Shown here piece by piece: positions 35,895 through 42,651 of a stretch of 44,906 nt of DNA (its first letter is position 1; every line of letters begins with the position of its first letter). The notes below the pieces were generated by a model. That model was not told where the DNA came from and did not search any database. It saw nothing but the letters and a program-made list of their open reading frames with translations. The DNA lies in the NCBI GenBank assembly GCA_964655225.1, contig CAZZMB010000018.1, forward strand, positions 1 through 44,906, in the 5' to 3' direction. The position numbers and the translations under genes were made by a program. The DNA comes from JAFMKE01 sp964655225. GTDB lineage: Bacteria > Bacteroidota > Bacteroidia > Chitinophagales > UBA8649.

Positions 35895-38036
35895 TTAGGA
35901 GAAGCGCTTACCCTCTCTAGCGTAAGCTCTCAGTAATGGTCTTGATTCAAATTTTACTCCATATTTTGTTTTTAGATCATCCATACGAGCGACTACCCTA
36001 TCCGCACCCAACTGATCGATGTATCTGAATGGTCCGCCGGTAAATGGTAAAAAGCCAATGCCGAAAACAGCGCCTAAATTACCATCTGCGGTATTCGCAA
36101 TAATTCCTTCTTCCAAGCACATAACTGCTTCATTAAGCATTAGCATAATCGCTCTATCTTGTACATCCTCTATTGCCATTTGTTTATCGCCATTCCCCTT
36201 AAAATACTTATAGGCTGTTGGGTCAATCCCCGCTTTACGCACACGACCTTTTTTCTCTTGGTAGGTATAGAAGCCTTTTTTATTTTTCTTCCCCATTCGT
36301 CCATCCTTAAACATCTGGGTAGTTGCAGTGTTTGCCTCAAATCCCTCTCTACCTTGACTTAACGCTTCTGCGCTACTCTCGGCTACATGGGCTGCTACAT
36401 CCAAACCGACTTCATCCAATAAAGAAATTGGACCTACAGGGAAACCTTTTTTAATTAAAGACTTATCAATGAAATCAAGCGCTACACCTTCATCTGCCAT
36501 AGTTAAACATTCATTTAAATATGGAGCCAAAATTCTATTGACATAAAACCCAGCACCATCCTTAACCACGATTACCGTCTTTCCTTGCTTGATGCCAAAA
36601 TCATAACAGGACGCAATAACCGATTCTGAAGTTTTATCTGTTTTAACAATTTCCAGTAATGGCATTTTTGGAACTGGGGAAAAGTAATGCATACCTATTA
36701 TATTTTCAGGACGCTTAACTTCGCTGCTCATTTCTGTTACGGATAAAGAAGATGTGTTAGTTGCGATAATGGTATCTGGAGGACAAATTTCTTCGAGCTC
36801 CTTAAAAATACTTTTCTTTACTTTCATATTCTCAACTACGGCCTCAATAACAATGTCAGCATGTTCAAAACCAGTATAATCTAATCGTGTTTGAATCCGA
36901 TTAATGGTTTCCTGTCCAATGGTTTTAGAAATTGTTCTTCGTTTGATTTTCTTGGCTATAGATTTCCATATTTGCTTTTGTGCATTTTGTAAACTTTCAG
37001 CTTGTAAATCCTTAAGGAGGACATTTATCCCTTTAAAAATACTAACCTCTGTAATTCCAGCACCCATAAAACCCGCACCCAACATACCAAGCGTATGAAG
37101 TGCTTTGACTGACTCCCCTCCCTTCTTGTAAGGATTCTTTTTGTTGTCGCTCATTCCAAAAAATAAGGATCTCAAGGCTTCGCTTTCAGGTGTCAACATT
37201 AATTCTTCAAACAAGACCAATTCTCTTTCATAACCAGCTGCATTTCCATTCTTCAAACCTGTTTCAACACAGTCAATAATGGCAGGCACAGCGGGGTAAT
37301 TTCCTTGAGTTTGTTTCAAACTCATTTTTTTAGCTTGCTTAAAAACCAAGCCTCTACCTAAACTTGTATCGTCCAAAAACTTATCCATTAAAGACTTTTT
37401 ACGGACAGGTTTCTTCCATTTACCGGCAATCATTTTTTGGCAAATCTGCGTGGCTACCGAATGAAGCTTACTATGATTAGTGACTTCATCAACTAAGCCC
37501 ATTTTCTTCGCTTGGAATGGAAAGATATTTTTCCCTGTCAACATCATATCCAATGCTTTTTGTAATCCTACTCGTTTGGGAAGTCGTTGCGTTCCTCCAC
37601 CTCCTGGTAACAAACCAAGTTTTACTTCGGGTAAGGCAAACTTTGTTGAAGGATGATCAGAACACACTATGGCATGACAAGCCAGTGACAACTCTGTACC
37701 TAATCCATAAGCAGTGCCATGAACCGCGGCAACTATAGGCTTCTTTCCAGCTTCTAATTCTGCTAACCCAGCATGACCTTTCGATTGAATAGGTCTAAAG
37801 TCACCAATTTTTTCAATATTAAATGCCTTGATATCTGCTCCAGCAATGAAATCTTTCTTCGCCGAGGTAATTATTACTCCTTTGATTTCATCATCGGTTT
37901 TTATTTCTTCAAAAACCTCATCTAAAACCCCCATCATTTCGGGAGATACAACATTCATTTTCTCCAATCGGTGATCTAACCAGATTGTGGCAATACCATT
38001 TTTCTTTTCGAGTCTTAATACGTCTTTTCTTGTCAT
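35895..38036 (-). CDS. fadJ: Fatty acid oxidation complex alpha subunit (FadJ type)
   Basis: A bifunctional enoyl-CoA hydratase / 3-hydroxyacyl-CoA dehydrogenase of about 713 residues. The N-terminal crotonase part has IAGADIKAF, GTAYGLGTELSLACH (oxyanion hole) and ALPEVKLGLLPGGGGTQRLP. The NAD-binding part has LGAGFMGAGI, IIATNTSSLSV, and IIGMHYFSPVPKMPLLEIV, and the C-terminal domain contains VNRILAPYLNE. A longer reading begins 10 codons earlier; the ATG at 38034-38036 (MTRKDV) matches relatives. It follows fadI by 114 bases with no terminator that I can see, so the two form a beta-oxidation operon. Confidence 0.93.
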   Translation of the reverse strand: MTRKDVLRLEKKNGIATIWLDHRLEKMNVVSPEMMGVLDEVFEEIKTDDEIKGVIITSAKKDFIAGADIKAFNIEKIGDFRPIQSKGHAGLAELEAGKKPIVAAVHGTAYGLGTELSLACHAIVCSDHPSTKFALPEVKLGLLPGGGGTQRLPKRVGLQKALDMMLTGKNIFPFQAKKMGLVDEVTNHSKLHSVATQICQKMIAGKWKKPVRKKSLMDKFLDDTSLGRGLVFKQAKKMSLKQTQGNYPAVPAIIDCVETGLKNGNAAGYERELVLFEELMLTPESEALRSLFFGMSDNKKNPYKKGGESVKALHTLGMLGAGFMGAGITEVSIFKGINVLLKDLQAESLQNAQKQIWKSIAKKIKRRTISKTIGQETINRIQTRLDYTGFEHADIVIEAVVENMKVKKSIFKELEEICPPDTIIATNTSSLSVTEMSSEVKRPENIIGMHYFSPVPKMPLLEIVKTDKTSESVIASCYDFGIKQGKTVIVVKDGAGFYVNRILAPYLNECLTMADEGVALDFIDKSLIKKGFPVGPISLLDEVGLDVAAHVAESSAEALSQGREGFEANTATTQMFKDGRMGKKNKKGFYTYQEKKGRVRKAGIDPTAYKYFKGNGDKQMAIEDVQDRAIMLMLNEAVMCLEEGIIANTADGNLGAVFGIGFLPFTGGPFRYIDQLGADRVVARMDDLKTKYGVKFESRPLLRAYAREGKRFS

Positions 38037-38150
38037 TGTTTTATTATTTACGATAGCAAGTACCAAGTTAGGAGTACCGGGGATTTCACCAAACTATCAA
38101 CTCTTTTAATTATGTGTAATTTTAATATTGTTTTGCCTTACTCCGCTCAC

Positions 38151-39431
38151 TTAGTACTTCTTAATCAACATAGCATGCCCGTGAGCACCAGCTGCACAAG
38201 CGGATAATAAAGCATATTTGCCATTTTCCGCATGCAATCTGTTTGCCGCTGTAGTTAACAATCGACTACCCGTTGCTCCAAATGGGTGGCCAATGGATAA
38301 AGATCCTCCCCATAAATTCAATTTATCAAAATCAACCTTTCCCACGGCCTTATCTCTTCCAAAGTTTTCTTTGGCAAATTCATCACTTTCAAGCGCATTT
38401 ATATTAGCTAGAACTTGCCCAGCAAATGCCTCATGAATTTCTAAAACATCAATATCATCAAGCTCCAAATCGTTCCTCTTCAAGATTTCTGAAATTGCAT
38501 AGGCTGGACCCAATAACAATTCATTCATTAAATCTTGTCCGGTAAAAACATAATCAACAATTTCTGCTTTCGGCGTTAAACCTAATTCTTTCGCCTTCTC
38601 TTCTGTTGCCAATAATGTAACTGCTGCGCCATCGGTTAAAAAAGAAGAATTTGCTGCAGTAAGTGTCCCATACTTCTTATCGAATGCGGGACGAAGTTTA
38701 CTAACTTTTTCCATTTTAGAATTACCCCGCACACCATTATCTTTTTGAATTGCTTTAAATTTTGGAGGAAGGGTAACTTCGCATACTTCTTTTGCTAAAT
38801 GACCACCCTCCCAAGCCTTCGCAGCTAAGTAATGAGAACGAACGGCAAACTCGTCTTGCGAATTTCGTTCAACTCCAAATCGAGCAGCCATCATATCGCA
38901 GTCTTGGCCCATAACCCTATTCGTAGAGAACTCAGCAACACGAGGCTTTTCTGGTAAGAAATCCTTGTAAGAGAGCGAAAAGATGAATTTCAAGGTATCG
39001 CCAAGTCCTCTTAATTTTTGCGCATTGAATAACTTCTTCCGCATTTCTCTTCGGAAGCCAATAGGTGTATCAGATGTATTCTCGACCCCTCCTGCTATTG
39101 CTACATCATATTGACCAGCCAACATTTCGACATAAGCATTCGATATTGCTCTATTTGCAGAAATACAAGCCATCGTAACTGTAGAACAAGGCGTGGTGTT
39201 TGAAATGCCTGCAGTTAAGGCCGCTTCCCGAGCAACGTTGCTCGTTTGTAGGTTGGAGATTACCGTTCCCATAATCACCTGCTCAATATCTTTAGGATCA
39301 ATACCTGTTTTGGTCAGTAGACCTTTTATCGCATAAGTCCCCAATTCGTAGGACATTAAATCCATATAATCTGTACCCGATTTCAAAAAAGGTGTTCGGC
39401 AACCGTCTATTACTACTATTTTCTTACTCAT
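38151..39431 (-). CDS. fadI: 3-ketoacyl-CoA thiolase (FadI type)
   Basis: A 426-residue thiolase that cleaves 3-ketoacyl-CoA to acetyl-CoA. The nucleophilic Cys89 is in TMACISANRA, the catalytic His in SIGHPFGATG, and the second Cys in LLSACAAGAHGHAM. The frame can be read 16 codons further upstream, but MSKKIVVIDG at 39429-39431 is the natural start. It leads fadJ. The start region contains a -7 element and a palindrome shared with the divergent MarR gene, so repression by that regulator is likely. Confidence 0.93.
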   Translation of the reverse strand: MSKKIVVIDGCRTPFLKSGTDYMDLMSYELGTYAIKGLLTKTGIDPKDIEQVIMGTVISNLQTSNVAREAALTAGISNTTPCSTVTMACISANRAISNAYVEMLAGQYDVAIAGGVENTSDTPIGFRREMRKKLFNAQKLRGLGDTLKFIFSLSYKDFLPEKPRVAEFSTNRVMGQDCDMMAARFGVERNSQDEFAVRSHYLAAKAWEGGHLAKEVCEVTLPPKFKAIQKDNGVRGNSKMEKVSKLRPAFDKKYGTLTAANSSFLTDGAAVTLLATEEKAKELGLTPKAEIVDYVFTGQDLMNELLLGPAYAISEILKRNDLELDDIDVLEIHEAFAGQVLANINALESDEFAKENFGRDKAVGKVDFDKLNLWGGSLSIGHPFGATGSRLLTTAANRLHAENGKYALLSACAAGAHGHAMLIKKY

Positions 39432-39437
39432 TTTTAT

Positions 39438-39445
39438 TACTTTTG
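39438..39445 (+). promoter_or_regulatory. -7 element of the marR gene
   Basis: TACTTTTG matches TAnnTTTG. The predicted transcript would start near 39451, at the edge of the palindrome, about 35 bases before the ATG at 39486. No clear TTG element was seen upstream. Confidence 0.5.
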
Positions 39446-39451
39446 AATATT

Positions 39452-39465
39452 CAATGCGTGCATTG
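39452..39465. promoter_or_regulatory. Palindromic operator candidate between fadI and marR
   Basis: CAATGC-GT-GCATTG has perfect 6-base arms around a 2-base centre. It sits exactly between two opposite -7 elements (39438-39445 plus, 39466-39473 minus) and would cover both start sites, as expected for a MarR dimer that represses both sides. Confidence 0.6.
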
Positions 39466-39473
39466 CAAATGTA
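39466..39473 (-). promoter_or_regulatory. -7 element of the fadI-fadJ operon
   Basis: TACATTTG on the minus strand matches TAnnTTTG, with a TTG-containing stretch about 16 bases upstream (39490-39492), slightly closer than usual. The predicted start falls within the palindrome. Confidence 0.5.
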
Positions 39474-39485
39474 AGACAAAAATTT

Positions 39486-39944
39486 ATGACAAAAAAAAAA
39501 GATTCACACGGTGCCGATGCCTTTATGCATATAGCAAGTCAACTGGTTGTTTATCAAATAAAAACAGCTTGGTTGCAAATCCAAAAAATGGGCGACAAAA
39601 TTGCCTCAAAATATGACGCGAGCTTATCTATGGCTTTTGTCTTGATGGCTATATTTGAGGAATCGGGTACCCCAGTCACCAAAATAGCTCCACGCATTGG
39701 AATGGAGCCTAACAGCCTTTCACGACTGCTTAAGCGTTTAGAAAAAAAGAACTACATCTATAAGCAAAAAGACAGGGCTGATAAACGAATTGTATTGATT
39801 CGCTTGACTGAATTAGGAAAGGATCGACGAGAAGTGGCATTACGCGCTGTTTTTCAGATGGAAAAAACCTTAATCAAAAAACTTACAGATCAGGATTTAC
39901 GGGGTTTTTTTAAAGTAATGAATGCTGTAAACACACTTGGTTAA
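39486..39944 (+). CDS. MarR family transcription regulator of fatty acid oxidation
   Basis: A 152-residue winged-helix regulator. The recognition-helix region reads VTKIAPRIGMEPNSLSRLLKRLEKKNYI, split here between residues 60-87, and the wing carries DKRIVLIRLTELGKD (Asp-x-Arg motif typical of MarR). It is divergent to fadI with 54 bases between the start codons. The likely ligand is an acyl-CoA, as in other fatty-acid MarR proteins (inference). Confidence 0.88.
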   Translation: MTKKKDSHGADAFMHIASQLVVYQIKTAWLQIQKMGDKIASKYDASLSMAFVLMAIFEESGTPVTKIAPRIGMEPNSLSRLLKRLEKKNYIYKQKDRADKRIVLIRLTELGKDRREVALRAVFQMEKTLIKKLTDQDLRGFFKVMNAVNTLG

Positions 39945-39996
39945 TTGAACTTTCTAGTGCATTAATTTTTTCTTGAATAAACATTGAAAAGATCAC

Positions 39997-40027
39997 TTGA
40001 AATTCTAAAAAGAAAAAGCTATCTTTG
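39997..40027 (+). promoter_or_regulatory. Promoter of rpsF-rpsR-rplI
   Basis: TTG (39997-39999), a 20-base spacer, then TATCTTTG (40020-40027), a perfect match to the Bacteroidota consensus. The predicted transcript begins about 28 bases before the rpsF ATG. Confidence 0.75.
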
Positions 40028-40061
40028 CGTTCCGAATTTTTAAAATTATTTAATAACCATT

Positions 40062-40436
40062 ATGAATCAATACGAAACTACATTTATTGTAACACCAGTT
40101 CTCTCTGATGAGGACGTAAAGAAGACTATACAAGAGTATATGGACTTTTTAAAATCCAATGGTGCTGAGATCGTTGAAGAAGCTCACTGGGGCTTAAAGC
40201 AAATGGCTTACCCAATCAAGAAGAAAACCACAGGTATCTACCACCATGTAGAATATAAAGCGGTTCCTGAAATGATTGAGAAGTTTGAGCTTTCCCTTCG
40301 TAGAGACGAAAGCATTATGCGATTCTTATCTGTAAAACTAGATAAGTATTCTTTAAAGTATAATGATGACAAACGCGCTGGCTTAGTTGGTCGAAACAAA
40401 AAGAAACAAGAACCCCTAAAAACTGAGGAGGCATAA
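40062..40436 (+). CDS. rpsF: 30S ribosomal protein bS6
   Basis: A 124-residue platform protein that binds bS18 on 16S rRNA. It has the S6 fold signature (MNQYETTFIVTPVLSDEDV, WGLKQMAYPIKKKTTGIYHH) and a basic, charged C-terminal tail (KRAGLVGRNKKKQ). In Flavobacterium bS6, bS18 and bS21 together form the pocket holding the 3' end of 16S rRNA. It leads the operon; rpsR follows 2 bases later. Confidence 0.96.
   Translation: MNQYETTFIVTPVLSDEDVKKTIQEYMDFLKSNGAEIVEEAHWGLKQMAYPIKKKTTGIYHHVEYKAVPEMIEKFELSLRRDESIMRFLSVKLDKYSLKYNDDKRAGLVGRNKKKQEPLKTEEA
40425..40431 (+). promoter_or_regulatory. Shine-Dalgarno GAGGAGG of rpsR
   Basis: GAGGAGG lies 7 bases before the rpsR ATG, inside the last codons of rpsF (Glu-Glu-Ala). 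It is the strongest Shine-Dalgarno match in the window. Confidence 0.6.
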
Positions 40437-40438
40437 AA

Positions 40439-40705
40439 ATGGCGCAAAATAAAAACATAAGATTCCTATCAGCAATTAAGATTGGAAAAGAAAAGAAAAA
40501 GTACTGCCGGTTCTTAAAGAACGGAATCAAGTATATCGACTACAAAGATCCAGAGTTTTTACTGAGCTTTGTCAATGATCAAGGGAAGTTGTTACCTCGT
40601 CGTTTATCAGGTAATTCTTTAAAGTATCAACGCAAGGTTGCACAAGCAGTAAAAAGAGCTAGGCACCTAGCTTTATTGCCGTACTCTACAGATTTATTAA
40701 AATAA
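40439..40705 (+). CDS. rpsR: 30S ribosomal protein bS18
   Basis: An 88-residue basic platform protein. The S18 signature is KKYCRFLKNGIKYIDYKDPE and the C-terminal KVAQAVKRARHLALLPY. It is a partner of bS6 (its upstream neighbour) and of bS21 in sequestering the anti-Shine-Dalgarno tail. Phe9 is close to a residue reported to touch that tail in a relative. Confidence 0.96.
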   Translation: MAQNKNIRFLSAIKIGKEKKKYCRFLKNGIKYIDYKDPEFLLSFVNDQGKLLPRRLSGNSLKYQRKVAQAVKRARHLALLPYSTDLLK

Positions 40706-40721
40706 GCTAAAATCAATTACA

Positions 40722-41171
40722 ATGGATATTATACTAAAAGAAAGAGTTATTGGTTTAGGAGAAAAGGATGCTTTAGTAACAGTTAAAACTGGGTATGGAA
40801 GAAACTATTTGATCCCTCAAGGTTTGGCTATGATTGCTAACGCGACTAATAAAAAAATATTAGCAAATAACCTCAAATTTAAAGACAAACGAGAAGCATC
40901 TATTATCACTGAATATAAAGAAATTTCAGTTGTCTTGAAAAGCGCTACTGTAAATGTAGGAGCTAAAGTAGGTACAACTGACAAAATTTTTGGTAAAATT
41001 ACTACTCATCATTTAGCTGAAGCAATCAAGACTCAGTTGGGTGTCGAAGTGGATAGAAGAAAAATTACTATTCAAGGTGATGAAATCAAAAATTTAGGTG
41101 AATATGTGGCATCTCTGGATTTACACGAGCAAGTGCAAGCAGAAGTTAAATTTAATGTTGTTGCTGAGTAA
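40722..41171 (+). CDS. rplI: 50S ribosomal protein bL9
   Basis: A 149-residue two-domain protein. The N-terminal part has GEKDALVTVKTGYGRNYLIP, the rRNA-binding signature, followed by a long connecting helix and a C-terminal domain (GKITTHHLAEAIKTQLGVEV). It is the last gene of the rpsF-rpsR-rplI operon, 16 bases after rpsR. An intrinsic terminator follows. Confidence 0.96.
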   Translation: MDIILKERVIGLGEKDALVTVKTGYGRNYLIPQGLAMIANATNKKILANNLKFKDKREASIITEYKEISVVLKSATVNVGAKVGTTDKIFGKITTHHLAEAIKTQLGVEVDRRKITIQGDEIKNLGEYVASLDLHEQVQAEVKFNVVAE

Positions 41172-41198
41172 TTAATACCCAAACTAAACATACTAATG

Positions 41199-41234
41199 AA
41201 AAAGCCCTCCGAATTTTCGGGGGGCTTTTTGTTT
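41199..41234 (+). terminator. Intrinsic terminator after rplI
   Basis: A 14-base-pair stem (41199-41212 with 41217-41230, one T-G pair) has a 4-base loop and ends in TTTTT followed by GTTTT. Confidence 0.9.
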
Positions 41235-41285
41235 TGAGCAGCTATTGAGCAGCTCACTGCAGTAATTTAATCAGTATCGTAATAT

Positions 41286-42512
41286 CTATTCATATCTCAA
41301 GGCATCGACAGGATTTAACTTACTAGCCCGATACGCGGGAAATAATCCAGCCAGTAGGCCAATCATCGTGCAAAAAACAATCCCACCTATTACCCAATCT
41401 ATAGCCAGCGTAAACTTTGAGTCCAAGACAAACACAGCAATCAAATTACCTAATATTAAACCTAAAACAACCCCTACCAATCCTCCAAAAACACAGATTG
41501 TTATTGCCTCTAATAAAAATTGCATAAATATAGTACGTCTAGTTGCCCCTAAGGATTTACTCAAACCTATCTCCCGTGTTCGCTCGTTAACAGAAACGAG
41601 CATAATATTCATCAATCCTACTCCTGCTCCCAGTAAGGTTAAAAAACCTATAACCCCGGTAGCAATTTCAATAAATGATATTTGTTCTAAGTAAGTATTA
41701 GCTAATTTATCACTTCGGACAATACTGAAATTATTTTCATCTACAGCACCTAGCTTTTTCACATTACGCATTATTCCTTCTGCTTCTGCTATTGCTTTTT
41801 CAATTAAATCCGAATTTGCCGCCTCTATAATTATATTAAAACTGGCTTGACTTAAATCAAAATCTTTTCGTGCATTAGTATATGGAATTAAAGCAAAATT
41901 ATCGTTCTTACCTGCTGATGCTCCTTTAGACTCAAGCATGCCAACGACCGTGTATTTTTTGCCATCGATTAGAATCTTACTCCCAACAACAGAGTCCGCT
42001 GCAGGATACACTATAGCCGCAGCATCAAACCCCAAAATACACACTCCGGAACCATTGAGCATTTCCATTTCGGTAAAATTTCTTCCGGCGGCAATATTTT
42101 TACCGGCAATATCTATATACATCAAATCTCCTGCTTCAATACTTACATTTGGATTGGACTCCTTGAACTTACTCTTTAAAGTAATATTTTTATCTACCGT
42201 GGTATTCAAAGATAAACCTGCAGGAAAGGTATATTTCTTCGCAAATGATTCCGCTTCAGCGTATGTAATTATCTTTAAATCTGAATTGGATGATCGTCTT
42301 CTCGTAACACTGCCCTCCTTTTGAATAGTAAAAGCCCCTGCACCCAATTCAATGAAATTTTCAGTTATATTTCCTCGGATAGCATCAATACAAGTAAATA
42401 TAATTATCAATGCCATTATCCCAAAGGAAATTATGAGCAAAGTAAGTACACTTCTTAAGCGGTTTGCCTTCAATGCAGAAAATGCAAGCTTAATATATTC
42501 ACCAAAATTCAC
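41286..42512 (-). CDS. MacB/FtsX-type ABC transporter permease
   Basis: A 408-residue permease. One N-terminal membrane helix (about residues 20-42, preceded by LRSVLTLLIISFG) is followed by a large periplasmic MacB-like domain (about 45-280). Three C-terminal helices of the FtsX type follow (GVIGFLTLLGAGVGLMNIML, VFGGLVGVVLGLILG, WVIGGIVFCTMIGLLAGLFP). The cytoplasmic signature NERTREIGLSKSLGATRR matches MacB-type permeases, which export lipoproteins, peptides or drugs by mechanotransmission. No ATPase gene lies within the window. Confidence 0.9.
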   Translation of the reverse strand: MNFGEYIKLAFSALKANRLRSVLTLLIISFGIMALIIIFTCIDAIRGNITENFIELGAGAFTIQKEGSVTRRRSSNSDLKIITYAEAESFAKKYTFPAGLSLNTTVDKNITLKSKFKESNPNVSIEAGDLMYIDIAGKNIAAGRNFTEMEMLNGSGVCILGFDAAAIVYPAADSVVGSKILIDGKKYTVVGMLESKGASAGKNDNFALIPYTNARKDFDLSQASFNIIIEAANSDLIEKAIAEAEGIMRNVKKLGAVDENNFSIVRSDKLANTYLEQISFIEIATGVIGFLTLLGAGVGLMNIMLVSVNERTREIGLSKSLGATRRTIFMQFLLEAITICVFGGLVGVVLGLILGNLIAVFVLDSKFTLAIDWVIGGIVFCTMIGLLAGLFPAYRASKLNPVDALRYE

Positions 42513-42651
42513 GAAACAAATTTAAAGCTTTTTAAAAGCTTTCTTTCTTTTTTATTGGTCAATTACTTAATGTGGCAAATCCTTAAAATTATCTTACGCA
42601 AGTTGTATCTTTACGTGGCACAATTTACACAACCTAAAACGAAAGAATAAT

